Shown: positions 24,030 to 33,827, counted from the stretch's first letter. The stretch: DNA of 64,000 bases from Limnochordaceae bacterium (GCA_014896295.1 JADBKR010000005.1:186001-250000); one strand, 5' to 3'. The notes: generated by a model from the sequence alone, not told the origin. Numbers and translations are program-made.

Positions 24030-24941
24030 CACCGTCCGTTCGCACAAAAACCGGCCGAGGTCCCGCAAGGGCCCGGCCTTGGGCCCGAGCGGCTCGAGCG
24101 CTTCCAGCGCGACCCGGGTGAGACGTTCGGCCTCCCGCAGCGCCCCTTCCTTCCCCAGTACCGCGGCCGCGCTCACCCGCTGTTCTCGGGGATCCGCCTC
24201 CACGTCCAGCACGTCGTCGATGATCTGAAACGCCCGGCCCACCGCCTCGCCGAACTCCCCGAGGGCCCGCACGACGGCGCCGTCCAAAGCCTGCGGGCCT
24301 CCGTCGACGCCCAGCAGCCCGCCGGCCACCACCGAGGCCCTCAGCAGTGCCGCCGTCTTGCGCCGGTGGATGCTCCACAGCCGCTCGGCCGGCACCGGCC
24401 CGCCCGTTTCGCCCATCGCCTGCAGGTCCTCCGCCTGCCCGCCCGCCATGCCCCGGCTCCCGACGGCCAGCGCCACCTGGTGAACGATGGCGAGCGCCGT
24501 CTGGGCACTCACGCCGCTCCGCTCGGGCAGGCTCGCCAGCACCTCGAACGCCAGGCTCTGCAAGGCATCGCCCGCCAGGATGGCCGTCCCTTCCCCGAAG
24601 GCCCGGTGGCAGCTGGGCTGGCCCCGCCGCCAGTCGTCGTCGTCCATCGCCGGCAGGTCGTCGTGGATCAGCGAATAGGTGTGGATCATCTCCAGCGCCG
24701 CCGCCAGGGGGAGGGCCGAGCGCGGCTCGCCCCCGGTCGCCTCGCAGGCGGCCACCGCCATGACCCCCCGGACCCTCTTCCCCGGCGCCAGGGTCGAGTA
24801 GCGCATCGCCCGGTGGAGCACGGAAGGTTCCTCGGACTCGGCCGGGAGCAGCCGATCCAGCTCGCCGTCCACAGGCGGGGCCCATCGCTCCAGGTAGGCG
24901 GCGCCCGCTGCGGCCCGGCCCGGAAGGGGGGCGGCGCTCAT
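24027..24941 (-). CDS. ispA: polyprenyl (farnesyl) diphosphate synthase
   Basis: Head-to-tail prenyltransferase of 304 residues, making farnesyl or geranylgeranyl diphosphate for quinones, carotenoids or undecaprenyl carriers. LAPGKRVRGVMAVAACEATG holds the diphosphate-binding GKRxR. The first aspartate-rich motif is HDDLPAMDDDDWRRGQPS (about 88-105), with the two-residue insertion common in bacterial short-chain enzymes. The second is FQIIDDVLDVEADP. After it, the usual GKPVGSD-like loop is shortened to QRVSAAAVLGKEGALREAER. ATG at 24941 overlaps xseB by 4 bases. The gene precedes OLE RNA, the classical OLE neighbourhood. Confidence 0.95.
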   Translation of the reverse strand: MSAAPLPGRAAAGAAYLERWAPPVDGELDRLLPAESEEPSVLHRAMRYSTLAPGKRVRGVMAVAACEATGGEPRSALPLAAALEMIHTYSLIHDDLPAMDDDDWRRGQPSCHRAFGEGTAILAGDALQSLAFEVLASLPERSGVSAQTALAIVHQVALAVGSRGMAGGQAEDLQAMGETGGPVPAERLWSIHRRKTAALLRASVVAGGLLGVDGGPQALDGAVVRALGEFGEAVGRAFQIIDDVLDVEADPREQRVSAAAVLGKEGALREAERLTRVALEALEPLGPKAGPLRDLGRFLCERTV

Positions 24942-25189
24942 CGTTTCTCCTCTTCGTCTTCCAGAGGGACGGCGACGTCGCGCCCCTGCTGCTGGGAGAG
25001 CACGAGGAGCCTGGCCTCCGCCGCTTGCAGGCGCTGGGCGCAGATACGGGCCATGCGCACGCCCTCTTCATAGGCCTCCAGCGCTTGCTCGAGGGTCAGC
25101 TCCCCGGACTCCAAGCGCTCCACGGCCTGTTCCAATCGCTTGAGGGCCTCCTCGAAGGTCAGCGAGTCCTCGCCCGTTCCTTCCATCAT
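24938..25189 (-). CDS. xseB: exodeoxyribonuclease VII small subunit
   Basis: 83 residues, all helical, as usual for XseB. LTFEEALKRLEQAVERLESG followed by ELTLEQALEAYEEGVRMARI is the diagnostic pair of helices, then CAQRLQAAEARL. With XseA it forms the nuclease that degrades single-stranded DNA to short acid-soluble oligonucleotides. Start and stop overlap the neighbouring genes by 4 bases each, so xseA-xseB-ispA are translationally coupled. Confidence 0.96.
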   Translation of the reverse strand: MMEGTGEDSLTFEEALKRLEQAVERLESGELTLEQALEAYEEGVRMARICAQRLQAAEARLLVLSQQQGRDVAVPLEDEEEKR

Positions 25190-26532
25190 CTGGCTTCCCC
25201 TTCGCGTGGTCCCGCTCCGGCAGAGCCCGGCGGGTCGGCGGCCCTCCCCCACGGCACTCCGGGCGATCGCTCCCGCACCTCGCAGCCGAGCGAGCCGTCG
25301 GCCACCCACAGCCGCACCCGTTGCCCCGGGCTGGCGTCGGCCACGCTCCGGATACGCCGCGCCGTCGTTTCGTTCTCCGCCAGGGCGTATCCCCTCGCCA
25401 ACAGCTGTAGCGGGTTGGTGGCCGAAAGCCTTTCCCCGAGGCGCGCCAGCGCCAGGCGGGGCGCTTCGAGGCGGCGCCGCATCTGCCAATCGGCCCTGGC
25501 CCGCAGCTCGTCCACCTGCTGGCGGTAGGTGGCCAACCACCGCTGCGGCTGCTGGAGCAGCCGGTGGCGCGCGAGCCGCTCCACCTGTTCCCGGGAAAGC
25601 CCGACGTGGCGCCGTATCGCCCGATCGAGCCGCCACCGGTACTGCTGCAGCGAACCGGCGGCCGCGGCCTCGTCCGGGCCGGCCAGCTCGGCGGCGGCCG
25701 TGGGGGTGGAGGCCCGTACGTCGGCGGCGAGCTCCACCAGCGTGACGTCGATCTCGTGCCCGATCGCGCACACCACCGGCACCGGCGAGGCCGCCACGGC
25801 CCGGACCAGGCGCTCGTCGTTGAAGACCCACAGGTCGTCGGCGGCACCCCCGCCGCGGGCCAGGATGACGACGTCCACCCCGGGGAACCGGGTGATGCGC
25901 TGCAGGGCGGAGAGGACGCTCTCCACGCTGCCCTCGCCCTGCACCCGCGCCGGGCAGACGATGAGCGGCGTGGCCGGGCTCCGGCGCCGGAAAGTGGCCC
26001 GGATGTCGCGCAGGGCCGCCCCGTCGAGCGAAGTGACGACCCCCACGCTCTTCGGCCACTTCGGCACGGGACGCTTGCGCGCCGGGTCGAACAGGCCCTC
26101 GGAGGCGAGCCTCCGGTAGAGGGCCTGCAGCCGGGCGTGGAGCAGGCCCCGACCCACCGGGTACAACCCCTGGACGTAGAGCTGGTAGGCGCCTCCCGGC
26201 GGGTAGACGTCCACGTACCCGGTGGCCACCACCTGGTCCCCGTCCTGGACCCGCAAGGCGAGCCGCTGCGCGTGGCTGCGCCACATCACGCAGGGGATGC
26301 GGCTGGCCGAATCCTTCAGGGAAAAGTAGAGGTGCCCGGAGGCGCTGTGCGCCTTGAACCCCGTCACCTCGCCCGCCACTGCCACCTGCTGCAGGCTCAG
26401 GTCGGTGGCCAGCCGGCTGCGGATCTTCTCCGTCAGCTGGGAAACGGTCCACACCCTGCCACCGGGCAGCGCCACGGGCCAAGGGGACGGCGCGCCGGAC
26501 TGCGCCGACCCTGGCTCAGCTCTGGTCGACAT
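25186..26532 (-). CDS. xseA: exodeoxyribonuclease VII large subunit
   Basis: 448 residues from the ATG at 26532, inside the nusB 3' end. After an extra 15-residue leader comes the OB-fold (VWTVSQLTEKIRSRLATDLS, VAVAGEVTGFKAHSASGHLY, FSLKDSASRIPCVMW). The catalytic core contains VGVVTSLDGAALRDIRATFR, VVILARGGGAADDLWVFND and CAIGHEIDVTLVELAADVRA followed by STPTAAAEL, all typical XseA blocks. A helical region (about 290-370) forms the filament with XseB. Length is usual for the family. It lies between nusB and xseB, without the folD gene that often intervenes in Bacillus. Confidence 0.96.
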   Translation of the reverse strand: MSTRAEPGSAQSGAPSPWPVALPGGRVWTVSQLTEKIRSRLATDLSLQQVAVAGEVTGFKAHSASGHLYFSLKDSASRIPCVMWRSHAQRLALRVQDGDQVVATGYVDVYPPGGAYQLYVQGLYPVGRGLLHARLQALYRRLASEGLFDPARKRPVPKWPKSVGVVTSLDGAALRDIRATFRRRSPATPLIVCPARVQGEGSVESVLSALQRITRFPGVDVVILARGGGAADDLWVFNDERLVRAVAASPVPVVCAIGHEIDVTLVELAADVRASTPTAAAELAGPDEAAAAGSLQQYRWRLDRAIRRHVGLSREQVERLARHRLLQQPQRWLATYRQQVDELRARADWQMRRRLEAPRLALARLGERLSATNPLQLLARGYALAENETTARRIRSVADASPGQRVRLWVADGSLGCEVRERSPGVPWGRAADPPGSAGAGPREGEAR

Positions 26533-26923
26533 GGCGCACCACGTTACCGAGGATCCCGTTGACGAACTTGCCGGAGTCCTGGTCGCCGTACTTCTTGGCC
26601 AGCTCGACCGCCTCGTTGATGGAGACGCTCGGCGGGATGTCCTTGAGATAGAGGATCTCGAACAGCGCGATGCGCATGACGTTGCGATCGACGTTGGCCA
26701 TCCGGTCCAGCGTCCAATCGATGGCAAAGCGCGAGATGAGCCGGTCGATCTCCTGCTGGTGGTTGATGACGCCTTCCACCAGCTGGCGCCCGAACTCCTG
26801 CTGGACCGGAGAGAGCGGGACTTCCTTGAGGCTCCGCTCCAGGGCGGCCTGCCAGTTGGCCTTCCCCACGTCGACCTGGAACAAGACCCGCAGCGCCACT
26901 TCGCGGGCCAGACGCCTGCTCAT
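26516..26923 (-). CDS. nusB: transcription antitermination factor NusB
   Basis: 135 residues, all alpha. SRRLAREVALRVLFQVDVGK is the conserved N-terminus. FAIDWTLDRMANVDRNVMRI and PPSVSINEAVELAKKYGDQD with SGKFVNGILGNVVR are the standard C-terminal blocks. It binds boxA RNA with NusE/S10 to support rRNA transcription. The end overlaps xseA by 17 bases, and amaP lies 18 bases upstream. No sign of change in key residues. Confidence 0.97.
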   Translation of the reverse strand: MSRRLAREVALRVLFQVDVGKANWQAALERSLKEVPLSPVQQEFGRQLVEGVINHQQEIDRLISRFAIDWTLDRMANVDRNVMRIALFEILYLKDIPPSVSINEAVELAKKYGDQDSGKFVNGILGNVVRHVDQS

Positions 26924-26941
26924 GGCCTGCCCCTTTTGCCC

Positions 26942-27559
26942 CTACTCCGACCGGGAACGGTGGCCGTCCCGGGAAATCCCCCTGACCACCAGACGGATCT
27001 GCCCGCAGCTGACGCCGGCCGTCTGGCGCAGGTACTGGTCGATGCGAGACTGGACCTGGTCGCACAGCTCCGGGATGGGCTCGTCGGGGGCCACGGTCAG
27101 GATGACCCGAACGTTGACGTCCCCCACGGAAGAGGGGGTCACCTGGACTTCGGCCTCCCGGATCCCCTGCACCTGGGAGGCCGCCCGCCGGGCCAGGGTC
27201 TGGATGGCCCGCACCGAGATGTGGACCTCTCCCAGGCTCGTCGAACGCACGATGGTCCGATCCCGGCCTGCGCTGCGCACGGCCGGCCGCAAAGCTGCCG
27301 CCCCGATGATGGCCAGCGCGGCGCCGACGGCCGAGACCAGTACCCGCCCGCGGTTGGGGTCCTGGGCGACCCACCAGGAGAGCGTCGACCCGGCGTCCCA
27401 TCCGAACAGCCCCACGGTCATACCGACGAAGCCGACCGCCACCACCACGAGGCCGGCCACCAGGACCAGCGCCCGGTCGATCACGGGCAAGCGCCCCGGA
27501 GGCTCGCCTTCACCCTGGGCTGCCGACGACGCCGAGGTCGAACCGCTCAGCGGATACAC
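26942..27559 (-). CDS. amaP: AmaP-like membrane anchor for Asp23
   Basis: 205 residues from the GTG at 27559. Two membrane segments near the N-terminus (about 27-50, ALVLVAGLVVVAVGFVGMTV, and about 69-90, VLVSAVGAALAIIGAAALRP) are followed by a cytoplasmic domain (SLGEVHISVRAIQTLARRAA, VRVILTVAPDEPIPELCDQV) like that of Asp23. Such proteins hold Asp23 at the membrane and affect the cell-envelope stress response. It starts 15 bases after asp23, so the two are probably one transcript. Confidence 0.85.
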   Translation of the reverse strand: MYPLSGSTSASSAAQGEGEPPGRLPVIDRALVLVAGLVVVAVGFVGMTVGLFGWDAGSTLSWWVAQDPNRGRVLVSAVGAALAIIGAAALRPAVRSAGRDRTIVRSTSLGEVHISVRAIQTLARRAASQVQGIREAEVQVTPSSVGDVNVRVILTVAPDEPIPELCDQVQSRIDQYLRQTAGVSCGQIRLVVRGISRDGHRSRSE

Positions 27560-27574
27560 GCCCTGGCTCCTTCC

Positions 27575-28060
27575 TCAACGCACCCGGCTCTCTTCGGTCC
27601 GCTCCGGCTGGGGCAGCTGAACCCCCTGCACGTGCACGTTGACCTCCGTCACCTCGAGGCCGGTCATGGTTTCGATCTGGCGCTTCACGTTCTCCTGGAC
27701 TTTCCACGCCACGTCGGGGATCCGTACGCCGTACTGGATGACGATGAAGAGGTCGATGGCCGCCTGGTGCTGCCCGACCTCGACCCGCACCCCTCGCGAC
27801 AGGTTGCGGCGCCCCAGCATCTCCGCGATGCCGCCGGCGAGGCCGCCGGTCATCCCCGCGACTCCCTCGACCTCCACCGCGGCAAGCCCGGCGATGGTGC
27901 TCACGACCTCGTTGGCGATCCGGACCTCGCCGAGCTCCCCTTCCTGCGACTCGATGAACCCTTCCGACGCGTCGGCCCCCATGCCCTCGCCCACCGCGTC
28001 GCCGGATGGTGCCGGCCCTGCGCCGCGCTCGTCACCCGGCCAGTGCTCCGCATCCACCAC
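27575..28060 (-). CDS. Asp23/Gls24 family envelope stress protein
   Basis: 161 residues. A charged N-terminal stretch of about 40 residues precedes the Asp23 domain (IANEVVSTIAGLAAVEVEGV, IDLFIVIQYGVRIPDVAWKV, QENVKRQIETMTGLEVTEVN, VHVQGVQLP). The family is abundant near the membrane and often adjoins accB-accC and nusB in Firmicutes, as here. Start is a GTG following GAAGGAAGGGG. It begins a unit with amaP, nusB, xseA, xseB and ispA, with an extended -10 promoter about 45 bases upstream. Confidence 0.92.
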   Translation of the reverse strand: MVDAEHWPGDERGAGPAPSGDAVGEGMGADASEGFIESQEGELGEVRIANEVVSTIAGLAAVEVEGVAGMTGGLAGGIAEMLGRRNLSRGVRVEVGQHQAAIDLFIVIQYGVRIPDVAWKVQENVKRQIETMTGLEVTEVNVHVQGVQLPQPERTEESRVR

Positions 28061-28107
28061 TCAACAGCCCCTTCCTTCGAACGGGCCGTGCGCACGCGGG
28101 CAAGCCC

Positions 28108-28117
28108 ATTATAGCAA
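28108..28117 (-). promoter_or_regulatory. extended -10 promoter upstream of asp23
   Basis: TTGCTATAAT on the minus strand (TATAAT at 28113-28108, with TG one base before it) fits an extended -10 element. The start would fall near 28101, giving a leader of about 40 bases. The same TTGCTATAAT string occurs before yqeG at 41536-41527. No clear -35 is visible. Confidence 0.55.
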
Positions 28118-28120
28118 AGC

Positions 28121-28147
28121 CCCGGCCGCTCCTTCCGGAGCGCCGGG
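28121..28147 (-). terminator. hairpin after accC
   Basis: Stem CCCGGCGCTCC / GGAGCGGCCGGG with a GGAA loop and one bulge begins 7 bases past the accC stop codon and is followed by GCTTTG. It separates accC from the asp23 promoter. The T-tract is weak. Confidence 0.5.
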
Positions 28148-28154
28148 CCCCCGG

Positions 28155-29512
28155 TCAACGGCCGCCCGGGACGTGCACGTGCATGACCCGTTCGACGAAG
28201 TCGGTGGAAAGCCGTCCCTCGCCAAACTCGGGCGAACTCACCACCCGCCTCAGAAACTCCACGTTGGTCCGGACGCCTTCGATGCGCAACTCGGCCAGCG
28301 CCGAGGCCATCCTCGCGACGGCCTCCTCCCGCTGCTGACCCCACGCCATCAGCTTGGCCAGCAACGAGTCGTAGTAAGGAGGCACCGTGTAGCCCGCGTA
28401 GATGGCCGTGTCCACCCGCACCCCCGGCCCGCCCGGCAGCCACAACCCGGTGATGGTGCCCGGGGAGGGGTGAACGTCTCGGGATCCTCGCAGTTGACGC
28501 GGCACTCGATCGCGTGGCCGTCGAGCCGGATGTCCTCTTGCGCCAGGGTGAGCTCCTCCCCGGCGGCGATGCGGATCTGGGCTTTCACCAGATCGACCCC
28601 GGTCACCATCTCGGTGACCCCGTGCTCGACCTGCACCCGGGTGTTCATCTCCAGGAAGTAGAAGTGTCCTTCGGGGTCCACCAGGAACTCGACCGTGCCC
28701 GCGTTGACGTAAGTCACGGCTCGGGCGACCCTGAGGGCCGCCTCCCCCATCCGCCGGCGCAACGCCTCGTCCACCATGGGAGACGGGGCCTCTTCGACGA
28801 TTTTCTGGTGCCGCCTCTGGATCGAACACTCCCGTTCGCCGAGGTGCACCATGTGGCCGTACTGGTCGGCCAGCACCTGCACCTCGATGTGCCGGGCGTC
28901 CGGCAGGAGCTGCTCGAGGTACAGCGTCCCGTCGCCGAAGGCCGACTCCGCCTCCGCCCGGGCAGCCTGCAGCACCCGTCGCAGCTCCTCGGGCGTGCGA
29001 GCTACCCGCATCCCCCGGCCGCCCCCGCCGGCAGCCGCCTTCACCATCACGGGATAGCCCACGGCCTCCGCCACGCGCACCGCGTCCTGCTCGTCCGACA
29101 CCGGGCCGTCGCTGCCCGGCAGTACCGGCACTCCGGCCTCCCGTACTCGCTGGCGGGCCCTGAGCTTGTCCCCCATCGACTCGATGGCAGAGGCCGGAGG
29201 GCCGATGAAGACCAGGCCGTGGCTCTCGCAGATCTCCGCGAAGTCGGCCCGCTCCGCCAGGTAACCGTACCCCGGGTGAATGGCGTCGGCGCCCGACAGC
29301 AGCGCGGCGCTGATGATGTTGGGGATGTTGAGGTAGCTCCGGCTGGAGGGGGCGGGCCCGACGCAGTACGATTCGTCCGCCAGCCGCACGGGAAGGCTGT
29401 CGCGGTCGGCCTCGGAGTAGACCGCGACGGTGCGGACCCCGAGCTCCCGGCATGCCCTGAGGATACGGAGCGCGATTTCGCCGCGATTGGCAATGAGTAC
29501 CTTTTGAAACAC
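28155..29512 (-). CDS. accC: acetyl-CoA carboxylase biotin carboxylase subunit, one apparent frameshift
   Basis: ATP-grasp enzyme that carboxylates biotin on AccB, the first step of fatty acid synthesis. GTG at 29512 begins [20 protein letters not shown]. The glycine-rich ATP loop is [18 protein letters not shown], and the catalytic region is [18 protein letters not shown] (the usual HPVTE is HGVTE). Near 28467 (about residue 348) one base is missing in [24 protein letters not shown] continues properly only in another frame as [20 protein letters not shown] to [19 protein letters not shown]. The span is 1358 bases, one short of a multiple of three. The gene is essential, so an assembly error is likely. 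accB lies 73 bases upstream. Confidence 0.94.
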
Positions 29513-29585
29513 AGGCTGGTCCCGCCACCTCGGCCGTCGGTGTCGCGTATTCGTCGATCGCTGGATACCGCAATCGGCAGGACGT

Positions 29586-30095
<510 letters not shown>

Positions 30096-30143
30096 GTCGG
30101 CCCCCTCAACCTCCTGTCCCCGGCTTGCCACAGCGCGGGTACT

Positions 30144-30851
30144 TCACCGCCCGGCGCCACTTTCCTCCCAGGCTCGACCGCCCCCGAACGCGGTGAGGCT
30201 GTCAATGATAGAAATGTTTTCTCTCCGCACGCCGGCCATACGTGCGACGAGTTCACCGATGCGGGCTGCGCCCTGGGCCGAAAGCGGCTGCGGGACCACC
30301 ACCTGGACGCCCGATTCCCCGATGCTCACCACCGGATCGGGAATCCCCGCCGACTGCAACAGCTGTTCGACCTCGATCTCCCGTCGGCTGCGTTCCAGCA
30401 GCTTGAGGAGCTGGCCTTGCGCTTCCGCCTTGCGCGCTTGCGAGGCCTTGGGATCGTCCAGGATGCGCTGGACCGTCTCCATCTCCTGGCTGCGCAGCCG
30501 TTCACGCTCGGCGCGAAAGTCATTCGGATCGGCCCGCCACGTTGCGCCGGGCCGCCCCACGCCGGGCTCGCGAGGGCTTGCCGCCGGAGTCCGCTCAGGG
30601 GCCGCCTCGGGAACGGTGGCGACGGCTGCGTCGGTGCCGCCCCCGTCCTCGGCTGGCGTCGCCTTCGGCGCCCCTTCTTCCGACAACGCCGGGACGCTCG
30701 CGGGGGCCGGAGCGAAGTTGCGCTCGAACGCCATCGGGATCCCCGGCCCGGGCGCGTGTCCCAGGGCAGTCCAGAGGCCCCACCCGACCAGCCCGGCCAC
30801 CAACCCGACCAGCCACCATCTGAACGCCTTGATGTTGAGCGCGTAAAACAT
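30144..30851 (-). CDS. spoIIIAH: stage III sporulation protein AH
   Basis: 235 residues. One N-terminal membrane segment (FRWWLVGLVAGLVGWGLWTA, about 10-29) is followed by a long Pro/Ala-rich linker (about 40-110) and a C-terminal ring-forming domain. FRAERERLRSQEMETVQRIL then ERSRREIEVEQLLQSAGIPD, VVSIGESGVQVVVPQPLS, and ARIGELVARMAGVRRENISI match the SpoIIIAH fold of the YscJ/FliF type. It binds forespore SpoIIQ across the space between membranes. Last gene of the spoIIIA operon here. The linker is longer than in Bacillus. Confidence 0.94.
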   Translation of the reverse strand: MFYALNIKAFRWWLVGLVAGLVGWGLWTALGHAPGPGIPMAFERNFAPAPASVPALSEEGAPKATPAEDGGGTDAAVATVPEAAPERTPAASPREPGVGRPGATWRADPNDFRAERERLRSQEMETVQRILDDPKASQARKAEAQGQLLKLLERSRREIEVEQLLQSAGIPDPVVSIGESGVQVVVPQPLSAQGAARIGELVARMAGVRRENISIIDSLTAFGGGRAWEESGAGR

Positions 30852-30868
30852 CCGCCCATCACCTCTCT

Positions 30869-31569
30869 CTACCGGCGCTTGGCTTGTACATGGATACGGT
30901 ACGGGGCCACTCCTAATGCCGCCGACACGGCCCGCTGGATCGCCAGGCGGATCCGCGGGTCACGGGCCCCGTCGGCGACCACCACCACCCCCCGGACCTC
31001 GGATACCGCTCGGTCAGAACGATGGGGCCTTCCCGGCGCCCGTCGGCGTCCCGGATGATGACCGCCTGCCGCTCCTCCCTGCGCTCGCTCGCCGGCGAGG
31101 AGGGAGTCGAGCGCGGGGCGCCTTCGCCCGGCAGGCCGGGAGGGGAAGCGCGCTCGTCTACGGTTTCGTTGTATGCGATCACCTGTTCGGACGCCTGATC
31201 CCACGTGATCATCACTTTGACGCTTCCCACGCCGTCCATGAGGCCCAGGATCGCCTCCAGCTCCCGCTCGACCTCCTGCGCGTACCCGGGGGCTTCGGGC
31301 ACCGCAGGGGCGACGGCCGCGGCCGGAGCGGCCCCCGGCGCACCCGGGGTGACGAGGCTCTTACCCGTCCCCGTTCGGTCCGGCTGCTGGCCCATGAGGT
31401 CGGGCAGGCCCATGAGCCCGATGCCCACGGCGGCGGCCGCCACCAGCAGCGCCGCCGTCCTGGCCTGGGCCGGCGGGAGCTTCACCAGCTCGGCCCACCG
31501 CTTCAGCCAGGCCGGCTTGAGGCCGGACGATCCTTCGCCGAAGCGCCCGGACGGGCGATCTTCCAGCAC
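30869..31569 (-). CDS. spoIIIAG: stage III sporulation protein AG, one apparent frameshift
   Basis: Forms the large 30-fold ring of the feeding-tube channel. It has a cytoplasmic N-terminus, one membrane segment (ARTAALLVAAAAVGIGLMGL, about 36-55), a Gly/Pro/Ala linker and a ring-building motif (EVERELEAILGLMDGVGSVK, VMITWDQASEQVIAYNETVD). Near 31003 (about residue 189) one base is missing: IVLTERYP is followed in frame by RSGGWWW, but one frame over by EVRGVVVVADGARDPRIRLA and IQRAVSAALGVAPYRIHVQA, the conserved ending. The span is 701 bases, one short of a multiple of three. It lies 17 bases after spoIIIAF and 17 before spoIIIAH. Confidence 0.92.
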
Positions 31570-31585
31570 CGTCGCCAGGACCCCC

Positions 31586-32131
31586 CTATGGCTCGAGATC
31601 GATGCGAACCGAAGCGTCGTCGACGCCTGCGAGCGCCGCCACGTAGGCGCCCACCCGGGAGAGAGGGGGGGCGGTCTCGGACCGGCGCCGCGCCCGGATC
31701 TCCATCCGCACGCCGGCCGAAAGGCTCCCTTGCGAGGCGCGGCTCGTCCCCGGCTCCACCCGGACGTCCAGGACCTCGTATCCCTGGCCTTCCATCGCCT
31801 GGGTCACCACCGCCCGGACGGCGCCGTCGAGGCCCTCGACGGCCTGGGCCGCCATCGCCTCGCCGATGCCCTCCCGCAGGAGCGGCGCGCCGGAGGCCGC
31901 CGGCGGATCGCCGGGGACCAGCTGCTCCCGCCACGTTCCGGCCGGGGCACCGGCCAGGCCGGCGTTCTCCACCAGGTCGGCGACGGGGCGCAGCACGGCC
32001 GCCACCAGCACGAGCCCCATCACGGAGCGCACCGTGCCCCGCAGGTTCCCCTCCGGTATCAGCAGCGACACCAGCACGAACAAGAGCAGCAGGGCCATGA
32101 TCTGCTGGGCCCAGTGGGCAAGCCCGCTCAC
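31586..32131 (-). CDS. spoIIIAF: stage III sporulation protein AF
   Basis: 181 residues. Two membrane segments at the N-terminus (IMALLLLFVLVSLLIPEGNL, about 11-30, then SVMGLVLVAAVLRPVADLVE, about 36-55), followed by an extracytoplasmic domain with a ring-building-like fold (VRAVVTQAMEGQGYEVLDVR, SAGVRMEIRARRRSETAPPL). It belongs to the membrane complex of the SpoIIIA-SpoIIQ channel. Position between spoIIIAE and spoIIIAG is standard. Confidence 0.92.
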   Translation of the reverse strand: MSGLAHWAQQIMALLLLFVLVSLLIPEGNLRGTVRSVMGLVLVAAVLRPVADLVENAGLAGAPAGTWREQLVPGDPPAASGAPLLREGIGEAMAAQAVEGLDGAVRAVVTQAMEGQGYEVLDVRVEPGTSRASQGSLSAGVRMEIRARRRSETAPPLSRVGAYVAALAGVDDASVRIDLEP

Positions 32132-32173
32132 TCCCTCACCTCCTTCGCCGCGATCCCGGCCTTCGCGCGCCGC

Positions 32174-33419
32174 TCAACGGGCCAGTACCGCCATGGTGCC
32201 GGCTCCGATCGTCGCGGCGAGGGCCAGCACGAAGACGACCACCGTGGCCGCCAGGGCCGACAGCAGCAGCCCCAGGGTGTCACCCATGGCCCCCAGGGCG
32301 CCGACGATGCGCGGGTCGCTGACCGGCTGAAGCACGGCCGACGCCAGACGGTAGACGAAAATCACCGCCAGGAGCTTCAACACCGGGGCCAGCGCGGCAA
32401 GCATCACGAGAGCGAGCCCGATCACCCCGATGCCGCTTCGGATGAGGGTCGAGCCTCCGGCCACGACCTCGACGGCCTCCGACATCATCCGCCCCACCAC
32501 CGGCACGGTGGCGCCGGTCAGGTACTTGACCGTGCGCAGCGCCACCCCATCGGCCACCGGGGCGATGACGCCCCGTACGGCGGTGGCGCCCAGCAGGATG
32601 GTCAGCGTGAGCCCCAGCGCCGTGAGGGCGAGTTGGTGCACCAGGGAGCTGAGGCGGGAGATCGGGAAGTCCGGGGCGACGTGGCCGGCCACCGCCAGGC
32701 CTCCCCCGATGACCAGGCCGGGCACCACCACCCGTTCGAGCACCGTCGCCGCCAGCGTCACCACCCCGAGCAGGACGGGGTGCAGCGCCAACGAAGCCGG
32801 CCCGGCGCCCGCCAGAAGCGCGAGGCTCGACAAGGTGGGCATGACCGCCTGGGCGATGGCGCTCATCTGCTGCACGCTCTGTCCCACCATTCGCAGGGCG
32901 AGCGTCAGGCTCTCGAGGCCGATCCAGACCAGGGCCACGAGCACGGCGGCCTGCGCCACGTCCTGTACGCCCTGGCCCCCGACCCCTTTGCCGAGTTGCG
33001 CCAGCACGGCCCCCAGCAGGCTGAGCGCGACGATCCGGGCCAGGGTGCGGGCGTTGGCCACCAGCTCCCGGGTCAGGACCGCCACGGCCGCGTCGAGCAC
33101 TTCCTCGGCCGAGGGAAGCCCCTCTCGCCCGGCCGTGGTGAGAAACCGCCGGAAGTCGAGACGCACGCGGTCCTGGACGTCCCGGTCCACCGACCGGTAC
33201 AGCTCGTCCAGCCGCTCGGAGGTCGACGTGCTCCACGCCCCTTTGGTAGACCTCCTCGACGATGCGGGGCGGTTCGGTCCCTTGCGGGGCGGAGCTCCCC
33301 GCAGTACCGCCGGGCGAGACACGACCTCCCGGGAACTGCGCCGTAGCGGCCAGGGAGCTGCCGGCGCCCATCGCCACGGCGACGGCGATCGTGGCCACGG
33401 CCTTTGTCCACCGGCTCAA
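32174..33419 (-). CDS. spoIIIAE: stage III sporulation protein AE, one apparent frameshift
   Basis: A polytopic membrane protein of about 415 residues. The N-terminus from 33419 is a signal peptide (RWTKAVATIAVAVAMGAGSS) and linker ending in EEVYQRGVEHVDL. Near 33219 (about residue 67) one base is extra; the next frame continues ERLDELYRSVDRDVQDRVRL with no overlap problem. Eight or so hydrophobic segments follow, including ARTLARIVALSLLGAVLAQL, VVGRMMSEAVEVVAGGSTLI and ALAATVVVFVLALAATIGAG. The span is 1246 bases, one over a multiple of three. It is thought to form an inner-membrane part of the SpoIIIA transporter. Preceded by spoIIIAD by 6 bases. Confidence 0.92.
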
Positions 33420-33425
33420 GGGGTG

Positions 33426-33824
33426 TCAACCCACCGCCGGCAGCAAGCGCCACAGCGCGTCCAGCAGCGCCACGAAGACGGGGAGTGCACTGGCGAGCAC
33501 CGCCACCTTCCCGACCGTCTCCACCGTCATGGCCACCGATTGCTGCCCCGCATCCCGGCTCAGCTGAGCGGCAAAGCCGGCAACGTAGGCGATGGCCACG
33601 GACTTGAGGATGACCTCGATGTACATCGCCGAGCCCCCTGCGGCCCGGTTGAGCCGCCCGAACGTCTCCACCACCTCTCGCAGCGGGCCGACGATCGTTC
33701 CCAGGGCGAGGGCCGTGAACGCCACCAGCAGCGCCAGCGAAAACTCCGGCGTGCGACCTTTGAGCAGGGTGATCCAGACCGTCACGACCAGGCCCACGCC
33801 CGCCACCTTGGCCACCAGTTCCAC
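33426..33824 (-). CDS. spoIIIAD: stage III sporulation protein AD
   Basis: 132 residues with three to four membrane segments (VAGVGLVVTVWITLLKG; FSLALLVAFTALALGTIVGP; IYVEVILKSVAIAYVAGF-like region near 70-90; VGKVAVLASALPVFVALLDA). The block YIEVILKSVAIAYVAGFAAQ is diagnostic of SpoIIIAD. It is related to SpoIIIAC and probably part of the export base. Three bases separate it from spoIIIAC. Confidence 0.94.
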   Translation of the reverse strand: MELVAKVAGVGLVVTVWITLLKGRTPEFSLALLVAFTALALGTIVGPLREVVETFGRLNRAAGGSAMYIEVILKSVAIAYVAGFAAQLSRDAGQQSVAMTVETVGKVAVLASALPVFVALLDALWRLLPAVG

Positions 33825-33827
33825 CTC

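Noticed and set aside
23222..24228. Short frames on both strands inside the ispA-oapA gap
   Set aside because: They do not resemble known proteins, have no consistent ribosome sites, and the interval has RNA structure with pairing ends.
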